DNA of 34,216 nt from Saccoglossus kowalevskii (lineage: Eukaryota; Hemichordata; Enteropneusta; Harrimaniidae): the NCBI RefSeq assembly GCF_000003605.2, contig NW_003150759.1, forward strand, positions 271,419 through 305,634, given 5' to 3'. The notes under the pieces were generated by a model that saw only the letters and a list, made by a program, of their open reading frames with translations, did not search any database and was not told the origin of the DNA. Below are positions 1-22,100 of this stretch, one piece after another. How positions within the stretch are numbered: position 1 is the stretch's first letter; the number at the start of each line of letters is the position of its first letter. Both the position numbers and the translations under genes were made by a program.

Positions 1-28
1 AATCCTGCTAAAATAAAGTATTTTACAG
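1..28. repeat. Right-end fragment of TTTTCGCTG-word MITE family
   Basis: The window opens inside a copy: ctaaaataaagtattttacag followed by TA. The end is identical in form to the complete copies at 725 and 7640. Its left part is outside the window. Confidence 0.75.
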
Positions 29-51
29 TATCTTGTTTTATTATTCTACAG

Positions 52-11841
<11,790 letters not shown>

Positions 11842-12911
11842 AATATTGGTTATTACAGTGAAATTCATGAAGGCATAAATTTTTTTTATGAAAATTTATA
11901 CAATATTTATAAAACCATTGGTGATCCTTAGGCTTTTTTAAATCCAAAGAGTATGCTTTTATTGGCTGTAGAAGCAATTTGGTAATGTCCATTACCCATA
12001 AGTCTTGAAAGTTTTGTTCAATCGTTGGTGGATTTACTGCAGTTGCGAACGTATTATTTTATATAAAAAACATTCATGCCTTTATGAAATTCACTGTAGT
12101 TTATTTTATTAGCACCCAAACCATGAACTTGATACACGATTGTATCATGTGACCATAACATGAATTTTATGAAATTATATCTGGGAATTCTATTATTTGT
12201 ACTAGGACTAGTACTAATTATTTAATTAATTCATTATAAATCATGTTTATTGTAATTTTTTCCTAATATTTATGACGAACAGAATTAGTAAAACATTTAG
12301 ATTTAGCGTATACAGAATCTGAGATTTTTACCGTGGATTATGCAGCTCAACATGTTTTTCAAAAATACCTATACCCAATGGGAAATAATTTCCATTTGCG
12401 CTAAAATTAAATGAAAAATATGTATAAATTCATGAAATGTTGCCAAGACGTTTGACAGGGTAGTATAGTGTTAAATAGTTGGTTTGCAATTTTGACTTGT
12501 GTTCTGTACAACATGCACATGTGTCTAAAAAATACATTTACTCATGCACCATTGTAATGTATTCTTGCAATGACTGATATTTTTCATCGCATAAATGCAG
12601 CAAAAGTCAGTGCAGTTTGACAATTGGATAGTGACAGTGTATTTTTATTTAAATGAGCAGATAAATATAAAGATGGTTGAAATTAAAAATGTGAGATGTC
12701 ATACTACCGGTATATTTGTCCCAGTGTAGATAAACTCGATGACAGTATTGATGCAGTGTTAGTAACAGCTGTAGCTTTGATTGGCTTCCAATTACTGTGT
12801 CACTATTAAAATCACCAAACAAAACAGAAGGATGCATGGTTCTCATGTTGAACTGTCAAGCTAAATCAATTTCTGCTGTGATACAGAATGCAGGTGCTGG
12901 AAAATACTATG
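11842..12911 (+). other. MED1 3' UTR and downstream DNA before the gap
   Basis: The UTR starts with the CAGTGAAATTC element. I could not choose a polyadenylation site: no canonical AATAAA occurs in the first kilobase that I can find. No other gene is seen. Confidence 0.6.
11856..12096. mobile_element. TA-flanked CAGTGAAATTC MITE in the MED1 3' UTR
   Basis: Begins CAGTGAAATTCATGAAGGC 15 bp after the MED1 stop codon and ends with the inverted form GCCTTTATGAAATTCACTG, with TA directly outside each end. The length is 241 bp with no open frame. CAGT termini with TA duplication fit a Tc1/mariner-type non-autonomous element. Only one copy is seen here. Confidence 0.75.
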
Positions 12912-13308
12912 NNNNNNNNNNNNNNNNNNNNNNNNNNNNNNNNNNNNNNNNNNNNNNNNNNNNNNNNNNNNNNNNNNNNNNNNNNNNNNNNNNNNNNNNN
13001 NNNNNNNNNNNNNNNNNNNNNNNNNNNNNNNNNNNNNNNNNNNNNNNNNNNNNNNNNNNNNNNNNNNNNNNNNNNNNNNNNNNNNNNNNNNNNNNNNNNN
13101 NNNNNNNNNNNNNNNNNNNNNNNNNNNNNNNNNNNNNNNNNNNNNNNNNNNNNNNNNNNNNNNNNNNNNNNNNNNNNNNNNNNNNNNNNNNNNNNNNNNN
13201 NNNNNNNNNNNNNNNNNNNNNNNNNNNNNNNNNNNNNNNNNNNNNNNNNNNNNNNNNNNNNNNNNNNNNNNNNNNNNNNNNNNNNNNNNNNNNNNNNNNN
13301 NNNNNNNN
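12912..13308. other. Assembly gap (397 N)
   Basis: Run of N. Open frames crossing it are meaningless. Confidence 1.
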
Positions 13309-13401
13309 TCCCTTTAATCAAAGTAAATATTTACAGTGCGTGCCATGCGACTCAAATCAAAACATATGACACCAAATTGTGTTGCTACACATCACAGAAT
13401 A

Positions 13402-13596
13402 CTGTGAAATACTTTTTTTGCTCAGAATTGATTTTCGCTGAAGTAATGATTCAGTGAAAATAAAATCCAGCGAATATACTATTTTTCCTATATTTTACAT
13501 TCAGCTTGCCAAAAATTAGTGAAAATAAATTCCATACAAAACACCTAAAGTCTTTTCAGCGAAAATTGATTCCAGCTAAAATAAAGTATTTCACAA
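13402..13596 (-). mobile_element. TTTTCGCTG-word MITE, full copy
   Basis: Starts after TA with CTGTGAAATAC and ends aaaataaagtatttcacaa followed by TA (last base mutated G to A). Same internal order as the copy at 725. Confidence 0.8.
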
Positions 13597-13654
13597 TAGC
13601 TCCCCCCTCCCATAAAAAGATTGTAAATAATATAAACCTGTCCACACTGATCCA

Positions 13655-13806
13655 CGGCTGATCTGCACTGGCTCGGAAGATGAAGTCTGATTGGCTAAAA
13701 AAACAAAAAAACTTGTGGCGTTGAATGCACGTTCATTGTCAGTATTGTTATGCAAATTCAAACTAGCTAATCATTTACAACCTTCCGAGCCAGTGCAGAT
13801 TAGCCC
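13655..13806 (+). mobile_element. hAT-like MITE with 8-bp target duplication, copy 1
   Basis: Terminal inverted repeats are CGGCTGATCTGCACTGG and, at the other end, CCAGTGCAGATTAGCCC. The direct repeat CTGATCCA flanks both sides (13647-13654 and 13807-13814). The length is 152 bp with no coding capacity. Confidence 0.88.
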
Positions 13807-13944
13807 CTGATCCATGTTATACAGCTTAGAGACGATCTTGTATTGTCACACATGTGACTAACATCATGAATATTTCATACTGTTAAAATTTTGTCCAGAA
13901 TTAAATAAAAAATTTACATTTTCTGAGCTGCGGTGACAATGCGA

Positions 13945-14060
13945 GACTTCCCCTAAAGTGGAGGGTTTTTTTATCTGCTAGAGTCCAAAGCGACGACAAC
14001 AACACATACAAAAAATGCAAAGGCTCATGGGTAGCACTTGTTTGTAAACTATGTGCAGGA
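13945..14060 (+). repeat. Diverged duplicated segment, copy 1
   Basis: Contains cctaaagtggagggtt..., a cgacaacaacacatac stretch, aaaatgcaaag and gtttgtaaac in the same order as 14650-14770. No inverted ends are evident. Confidence 0.5.
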
Positions 14061-14649
14061 GATGAATCCTTGCGAGCACTTGTATAAAAAAAAGTGATGT
14101 ATTCAGACCCAAAACAAAAGCTAGAACCACAATTACATTTAGTAACAAATATATTTGTGCCAAAGAAAATTTGAAAAAAAAATGATGTAATGATTTATTG
14201 ATTTTTTTTATTCAAAATCTGAATTAAAAGTTAGCTTGCTAAAAAAAAATTTGTTTGTGAAGCAGTGACATACTGTACAAACAATAATTTTCTGTGATCA
14301 GTTGGATCTTCATCAGATGAAACCAAATTTTGTATACCTTTATTTCGTTCTTGAGCATTGGAATAGGGTTAATGAACTGCCTTCCAGTCCTCAATAATTC
14401 TGTGTTATTTATCAATGCAGTATGCAGAAATATCTTTTATTCTCTTTGGTAGCATTCACTTTTAATAGATGATTTTCTACTCACTGCAAGTATTGTGAGA
14501 TCTCGCGTATCGTGTTGTTGTGACCCATCTACAGTGCTTTGGCCCATGTTATTCTGATGTTTGTGTTTGATTTCATGCCTTATACAGTATCTTGCAGTGA
14601 TCACACTGAAAATAATCTATTTGTAAACTAGATTAAAGTTGTACTAAGA

Positions 14650-14770
14650 TTGTCCGTAAAGTGAAGGGTTGTCATCTGTGCACGTGCACGTGCACGCGAG
14701 TCCCAAGTGACAATAACAACACACTCTAAAAATGCAAAGTAAAAAAACGGGTAGAAGTTTGTTTGTAAAT
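14650..14770 (+). repeat. Diverged duplicated segment, copy 2, with tandem CACGTG
   Basis: Second copy of the segment at 13945. It carries the insertion gtgcacgtgcacgtgcacg (14679-14697), which contains two CACGTG palindromes and is absent from the first copy. Confidence 0.5.
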
Positions 14771-14882
14771 AACAACACACTATAGTAGTCTGTCGTATGC
14801 AAAGGTGATGATTCCCTCACTTTAAAGCATTATTGGGGACTTGGTACCATTATGTAAAACTTTGATGGGTCAGTGTATGGAC

Positions 14883-15040
14883 AGGGCTAATCTGCACTGG
14901 CTCGGAAGGTTGTAAATGATTAGCTAGTTTGAATTTCTAATTTGCATAACATTACTGAGAATGAACGTGCATTCAACGCCACAAGTCTTTTGTTTTTTTA
15001 GCCAATCAGAATTCATCTTACGAGCCAGTGCAGATCAGCA
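14883..15040 (-). mobile_element. hAT-like MITE with 8-bp target duplication, copy 2
   Basis: Ends are AGGGCTAATCTGCACTGG and CCAGTGCAGATCAGCA, flanked by perfect direct repeats GTATGGAC (14875-14882 and 15041-15048). The interior is the reverse complement of the copy at 13655. Confidence 0.9.
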
Positions 15041-15582
15041 GTATGGACACGTTGCAAATTAAGATTCACCTTTTTTTTTTCTGAATTACTACAAACTGCA
15101 GGAATTCGTAACAGAAGCAAATATTTTCGAATCTATGTACACTTGAACATTATTTAATGGCTTTAACAAAAAAAAATTAATTGGAAGCCAAAATGATCAT
15201 CATTATTCCGATGCATCATCATCAGTTACATATTTCATGGAATTTGCTGACATTCAGGCCATCAAATTCATCTCACAACCAATCTGTATGGCTGTTTGAA
15301 TGATCTTTGAACATAACTTTAATGCAGATATGAGGACACAGAAATTGGAATAGCATTGTAACCAAAATGTTTATAGGAGAATAAAATCTAGCACGAAAAT
15401 ATTAAAATTAATTATTTTGAATAACCATGTTTTGAGTAGTAAATCACTGACAATTTTTTTTGTGTGTGTGTAACATTTCACAAGATCTGTATTTATCAGC
15501 GAAAATAAATTATAGCTGGGATAAAATGATTTTTTTGAATAGACTCAACAGTTGTTTGGTACTGTGTGAGGTGTTACTTGAG

Positions 15583-15780
15583 CTTTTCACCACCAGTTCC
15601 CTCTTTTCATCCCAAATTCACAAAATGCAGTCTGCACTTTCCTTCAGAAGATTGGAACAAAAATACATGTAGCTAAATTTTTCGAGTAAGAACTGAAAAT
15701 TGACTTATTTCTAGAAATATTTGAGAATATAAGTAAAAAGTGTAGAAACATTTGGGTGAGAAATATCTGGTGGTGAAAGG
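15583..15780 (+). mobile_element. TTAA-type (piggyBac-like) MITE, copy 1
   Basis: Starts CTTTTCACCACCAG and ends CTGGTGGTGAAAGG followed by ATTAA. It shares interior wording (AAATTCACAAAAT, CCTTCAGAAGATTGGAAC) with the other three copies. Confidence 0.8.
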
Positions 15781-16648
15781 ATTAAGCTTGGAAATGAGTA
15801 CAAAATTTACAACTTCTTTTGAAGATTCTATCAGAGTAGTTACCTAAACTAAAGATTTATTGGGTGAAGATTTCTAACACTATTTTGACTACCAATCTAG
15901 TAATGCCTAGCTACAATGCTAGTCATATCTCATTGTGTACCTAGAGGTGCAATAATCCAGGTGAATTCACTGGTCTATTATTCATAGGCTTTTAAAAATT
16001 GTATGATCATAGTCATCATCAGTCTAGGTAAACCTATGTCCTGTTTGGTTTTGTGATCACAACATACCATACTCGTTATTTGTTGTAATAATATTTATTT
16101 TCAGATTAAAACTAATACAGAACTGTAACAAAGTTTTATGTATGTCAACCAACGACAATTAAAGTGTGTACCGGTTTATTGTATATAGGCTCCTCCTATT
16201 GTATATACGCTAATGTAATAACATTAATGTCCTTGTGTTTAATTTACTGCCATGTCTCATAATGGTGGCAGTGCTTACAATAGATGTTATTCACAAACTG
16301 TATTTGGGACAGTGGACACGATGGCAGTAGAGAATGGAACACAGTTTGGGGCAAGTCATGTGGCTTGTGAGTAAGGTTTATTTTACGCACACAAGGAGAC
16401 TACCAAAGACGATTAAGATACAACAAACAATAGAACTTTTTTTGGTGATCATGACAAGCATTTCCAGAAACTACATGTACAAGGAACGCTATTTAGTTAA
16501 TTGAGACTGTTTCAACTACTGCTATCAGGAAAGTGTCACCAGTGGGTTGGCTAATTGTCTAATGCATAGAAATTACAAAATTATATGCATATCTTTGCGC
16601 ATATTAACTTAAATAATTTTGTTCAATATTGTATCTTGATTAAAACTA

Positions 16649-16831
16649 CTGTGGAATACTTTATTTTCGCTGGAATTAATTTTCGCTGAAAAAGCTTTTT
16701 TGGCGTTTTGTATGGAATTTATTTTCACTGATTTTTGATGAGTTTAATGTGAAATATAGAAAAAAAAAGTATATTCGCTGGATTTTATTTTCACGGAATC
16801 ATTCTTTCAGCGAAAATAAAGTATTCTACAG
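16649..16831 (+). mobile_element. TTTTCGCTG-word MITE, well-preserved copy
   Basis: TA|CTGTGGAATACTTTATTTTC ... gaaaataaagtattctacag|TA. Terminal inverted repeats are long and nearly perfect. TTTTCGCTG or TTTTCACTG occurs repeatedly inside. Confidence 0.88.
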
Positions 16832-17252
16832 TATATCGTATGATTTATCATAAAAAGCATGTTATCTTGACCTTAAACAAAGCAGTATTTGTTTGATGAA
16901 ATCATTTCTATTGCATTTTGAATTACTTGTATGGACTGAGAGGTAAATTCATGAAGCACAAGTTTTTCTTTTCAAATTATTAATACAATAAAATGTTTTT
17001 ATCTTATGATAAATTATAGACATCAACATACATTATCACTAACAAATTTATTGAGAGTTATCCATATTGCTTTTAGAAACAAAATAACTATTTTGTAAAA
17101 AAAAAAATTTACGATAGATAGATTAGCATGAAGTAAATGCACAACTGTAAAAGGCTCTTCCTCATTGGCTCGAAAAGTTGAATATCCAGAACAACCAATC
17201 GAGAGTAAGCTTACATCTAATCTTCATACAAATGCAAATACAGTAGCTGTGC

Positions 17253-17279
17253 AACCAGTTAAAATAAAGTATTTTACAG
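17253..17279. repeat. Right-end fragment of the TTTTCGCTG-word MITE
   Basis: ccagttaaaataaagtattttacag followed by TA. Only the terminal 27 bp remain recognisable. Confidence 0.6.
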
Positions 17280-17544
17280 TAGCTGCAGGTCTAGACCGAA
17301 ATTTTTGAAGAATTATTTTACTGGAATGGAAGCATATCATAGGTTATCCATGTCTATGTGTTGGATTTACAATAAAATTTAAGTGAGACCACTTTAATAC
17401 AACATTAAATTTAACAAGTCATTAAGAATTTTACAGCTCCCTCTGTTCAATTTTAAAAAATAACAAGCAGCCTCCTGACTGAGATAGTTCTGCTGTTAGC
17501 AATGTACATTTCAATTAAAGAACAGAAGATATCATTAGAAAATG

Positions 17545-17782
17545 AACAAACCAATTGGATTTGCGTTTTTAACAAGTGGTCGAAAATATCACTTTTCACC
17601 AAAAATGACAAAAATATTCATCAAAATTAGAGAATTGAAGATATAATGAAATGAACAAATCTGAGATCTGCCTATAGTATATATACACCAAGTATCAAAG
17701 CAATAACAATTTTAGTTTTCAAGAAGAAGTTAAGTAAAAAGTTGATATGATAAGCTTCGCTCAACAAAGTCGACAGCGGAGC
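17545..17782 (-). repeat. AGCTCCRCTGTCGA dispersed repeat, minus-strand copy
   Basis: Read on the minus strand from 17782 it gives GCTCCGCTGTCGAC, AGCTTATCATAT, CTTCTTCTTGAAAACTA, TTTGATACTTGGTGTATAT, TCTCAGATTTGTTCATTTC and GAATATTTTTGTCATTTTTGG. These occur in the same order as in the plus-strand copy at 32612. Confidence 0.8.
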
Positions 17783-18229
17783 AAAAAAAGTCTTGGTATT
17801 AGCTTTAAGATGGTTTACAGTACAAGTATACCAAACGACATAAACTTTAATTTTTAATACACCTTGTCCATAAATCGCGCCCTCTAGTGACAAAAAATTG
17901 GTGATACCTTTCAAAGTGACGATATCGTTTCGATCTGTAGATGTCCGTCTATCAATTATGACTACCTGGTAGGTATTTGATTTTGCGATATACTAAATAA
18001 CAAACAATATGTCATTTTGATGTTACAGAAGAGTTCTGGCATTAGAGAGCGCAATTTATAGGAATAGTGTATTGAATTCAATTAACTTACACTTGAATAT
18101 GTTTCTACTTCATTGAACTTACTTTAATTAAATTGCACTTCAAAATCATTCATGGAATAACTGTATTAATGTGTGTGTGTTAATGTTAGAAATAAACTCA
18201 GCAGCAACATAGCACCATGTGTAGGAATA

Positions 18230-18425
18230 CTGTAAAATACTGTAGCTGGAATTAATTTTCACTGAAAAGACTTTTTGGGTGTTTTGTATGGAATATATTT
18301 TCACTGATTTTTGACGAGTTGGAATATAGGAAAACAGTATAATCGCTGGATTTTATTTTCACTGAACTATTCCTATGCCGAAAATAGCGAAAATTAATTC
18401 TAAGCGAAAATAAAGTATTTTACAG
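18230..18425 (+). mobile_element. TTTTCGCTG-word MITE, full copy
   Basis: TA-flanked, starts CTGTAAAATACTGTAGCTGG and ends aaaataaagtattttacag. It lies about 580 bp beyond the NT5C3 stop, probably outside its transcript. Confidence 0.82.
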
Positions 18426-18517
18426 TAAGGGGTTGTGGATAATTAAACCATGCACCTAACATATTCACCTTTGACGCATCTTTTAAAAGTAGAGATTAAG
18501 TTTGTTGTGTGCAAGTT

Positions 18518-18523
18518 TTTATT
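18518..18523 (-). terminator. Candidate NT5C3 polyadenylation signal
   Basis: AATAAA on the minus strand, about 490 bases past the NT5C3 stop. It is the nearest canonical hexamer that I found outside the coding exon and outside a transposon copy. The region is AT-rich, so this may be chance. Confidence 0.3.
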
Positions 18524-19008
18524 AGTTATCCACACCCCTACATGTAAAATCAAGCATGGAGCTAGAACATAATATAATATAATAAATACAGAAAAAATAA
18601 TAATTAATAAACCACAAACGGAATTAGTGTATTTTACAGTTTCATCCTATTGGCATTTAAAAACATTGTTCAAATTTTCTTTATACAAAAAAAAACAAAA
18701 AAAAACTGTTTTTCCCTGAACAAAATGTGTTACAGCTTTGAAATTGACAAAATTTACATTCACGTTGTCATGACAGCGTGATCTGAAAACACTATTTACA
18801 TGTTCATCTACAATACACAACACACCACTGAATTAAATAAAAAGTAAAGTTGGAAGATTATTTTTAATAGTATATTCATCCATACTGATTTCCTGACCAG
18901 TATTTGCATAATCAAAGAAAGAAAAGTAAAAATGTTAAAGAATTAAAATTGCAGACATTATTCGATGTTGATAATGATAGTATTTCAGGTCACATGATCA
19001 GTACCAGT

Positions 19009-19110
19009 TTAAATTATTTTATTGATAATGGCATTGGCAACATCCATCGTTTCATCGTTGACTAACACAATGTCAAATTTATTCTTGTAGTCTTCTAGTT
19101 TGGATTCCAC
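19009..19110 (-). CDS. NT5C3: NT5C3 exon 8, C-terminus and stop
   Basis: The acceptor is ctcattacag. It encodes VESKLEDYKNKFDIVLVNDE and TMDVANAIINKII, then TAA. It matches human '[33 protein letters not shown]'. It is too short for a simple open-frame scan. Confidence 0.95.
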   Translation of the reverse strand: MESKLEDYKNKFDIVLVNDETMDVANAIINKII

Positions 19111-22100
19111 CTGTAATGAGAACACAGACTGAGATTAGGACAGAAAGAATTGTTATCATGTATCAACAGTTAAATGAACATATTTAGGGCAGATAATAAC
19201 TTTCCTTATGTTCGGTTATTACATCTCAGGCAAAATGTCAAATACGTCGCCATCTTGAGGGGCTAAGTCTTTCTCTGACGACCTCTAACTGGTTATTTTA
19301 TGTGTCATTTCCCATAATAGTGTGCGTCATGTTTTTCTACGATGACCACTTTCAATGAAATAGTGACTACCCGATCCTTAGTTTTTAAATTTAATTTCAT
19401 ATGAAAAATGCCTTGTGTAGGGTCATGCAATTGTGCCTGAACCAATACTTAAGTAAGAAAATGTTCAAAACCACAAAATTGTCACGTAACTCATCTGTTA
19501 TGTTCATAGCAAGTTTGAATAAAACCAACGTGCCTGAGAAACATTATTGACATGTTTTTTAGATGACAAATACAGTCACCAGTCAGTCAAATGTCGTCAA
19601 AACACAAAACAAATCAATGTGCCTATGTATACCATTATGTCTTGTCTTTTCACCTACTATCAACAAAATTGGTCAAAAAATGCCTGAGAAATGGTCAAGA
19701 ATACATGAAGACATGGTCGCCAGTCGGCCATTATGAATTGAATCACAGAACTAAATGATATGCATTAGTAACTCATTATGTGTGGTATTCATATGAAGTT
19801 TGAATGAAATCAGTCAGAGCATATCTGAGAAATGATTGATGACATGTTCACATCCTGATTCATGCTCAGCTTTCCAATTATAACTTGCTTTGTGAACAAA
19901 ATTGGTCGAGGAATGTTCAAGAATTGATGACGGGCGCACATATAGACACACGCCAAAACATAAGTTCTTATTTTAAGGTATGTGCGTTGGATCTTTTCAC
20001 CACCAGACTTTCTCGCCCAAATTTGTTTGCATTTTTTTCTTATATTATATGATATTTCTGGAAATGAACCTTAGTTTTGAAGCGAACAGACAAAATTTGG
20101 GTTCATTTTCAGTTTTTACTCAAAAAATTTGGCTTTTTTTGTGTCCCAATCTTCTGAAGGAAAGCACAGACTATAAAAGGAACTATTTTTGAATTTGTGA
20201 TGGAAAAAGGGAACTGGTAAAAAGGTAAAAAACATTCATACCTTTCTAAAAAGCAAAGCACCTCTTTAATTTTGCAAAAGAACAAAAACGTAATTTACAT
20301 AGTACGCAAATTTGCTTGTAACAAAACTCACCTTATCGTTGAGAAACCCTATTTTCAGACATTGATTCATATTCTCAACACCGTCCGCCATCTTAAGATC
20401 TCCTATTGAATCACCCAGTAAGATAACATTATTACGATTCTCAATTTTGTCAAAATAGTCACTATGGTGAATTACACTTTCATTTTTGTTGAAGACGTGG
20501 ATGATGTCACCTTTGAATCCTATTAGCTTTCCCTGCAAGAAACAAACAAAGAGATTTATTTAATTAGTATTTAACAAGAATGAGTGAAAATTAATTACAT
20601 ACAAAACAATAAAGTCTTTTCAGTGAAAATTAATTCCAGTTAAAATAAAGTCTTTCACAGTAAGACATATTTTCATGATTCAATAAATTCAATTTTTAGT
20701 CTACATGTACGAGTGCTTCTATGAGAGAGGTGCTTCAAATAGAGAAAATACTGTATAATGATAGCATGTAAATGTTACCTCTATGCAATTTTATGTCACT
20801 TTTGTTGGGCAGCCCTGCACACAAATTATTGGGAGAAAAGCATATAATTGGGTCAAAGAATTAAATTATTATAACCATTCATTGCATTATAGACCAATTA
20901 AAAAAAATTGCATTGCAGGTTTTTGTAAGGCACTATCTGATTGGCTGACAAATCCTTAACAGCACAACAGCATAAAAATCATTTGCATACTATTGGTCAG
21001 ATGTAGTATCCTGATGGTCGTATATAAAAAATAACCAGTCTGGCCTCTACATGCATTTTATTTTAATCATTTTATTTGGTAAAATAATACATACATTGCT
21101 TATACAAGAGATTTCAGGAAATACCATAACATGGGTCGAAAGATTTCAGAGAAGCCATAATCCAGATGCACATTAACATCAAAACATTGGGCAGTGAATC
21201 ATACCTCATTATTGAAATCCATATAGTTGGACACAATATGAACATTGTCATAGTAACAGCCTTGTTGTTTAATAACTTCTTCCAAGACGTCGCCTACGCC
21301 AGCTGAGAATACGAGCAGAGGTATATCGTGGGTATGTAGCACCTGACAGAGTTTCTGACAACCATCTCTGTTTAAAAAAAAACACAGTTGATGGTTAGCG
21401 TACATAAATACATTGAATACTGTAAATATTTGTTGTCTCAGCACAGGCTTACTAGTTGATTTTGGCTTAAATAGCGCTCCGCCACCTTTTTACACTTGTG
21501 TTTATACACGGAACTTCTTTTTACAACTTAAATTACTCATATTTTGGTGAAATATTGTTTATTGAGTGTGTGATGTGTTGACTCAGGAACACACAAAACA
21601 TCAAAGAAACAACTTTCACATTTAACTTGTTTATTTCAGGTTTTAAATAGCTTGAAATAGAACGCCTTCAAACGCAAACAAATCACGGGTAGAATGCACT
21701 TCATGCATGGAACTATTGGTGTAAACTGACTGCTGAGTGTACATTTTTTGGACCAGTTTATTCCTACATTGTTTCCAAGTTTTATTTATCATTATTTAGT
21801 AAAGAAATAACTGAAAAGATTTATTGTATCACATCAGTGTTTAAAAAACGGGGACTGGGATCACAACTTAGTGACAGGTTTGTTACTTCTACCATTATTT
21901 GCATCATGTCAATATTAAACTGCTAAACAATGTATTTAAATAAAATACCGTAAAAGCGCTTTAGACTGCCGGACCATTTCTTCAATGTCATGTTTCATCA
22001 CATGGTGTTCCACTAACAATGCATGGGCTTGATTCCACCTAAAAAGACAAGACAGACATGTACATGTAAACTGATAGTCCTTAAGCAATGCTGAGTAAAT

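Larger units (their letters stand above)
13309..19008. other. Intergenic region between MED1 and NT5C3
   Basis: About 5.7 kb with no supportable gene. It contains MITEs of three families (13402, 13655, 14883, 15583, 16649, 18230), the duplicated pair at 13945 and 14650, and the dispersed repeat at 17545. The MED1 and NT5C3 genes point at each other here (tail-to-tail). Confidence 0.75.

Noticed and set aside
12797-13457. Open frames spanning the N run
   Set aside because: They exist only because N does not create stop codons.
17140-17260. Possible third hAT-like MITE (ttggctcgaaaag, aaccaatcgag)
   Set aside because: Only loose resemblance to CTGCACTGGCTCGGAAG; no inverted ends or target duplication could be read.
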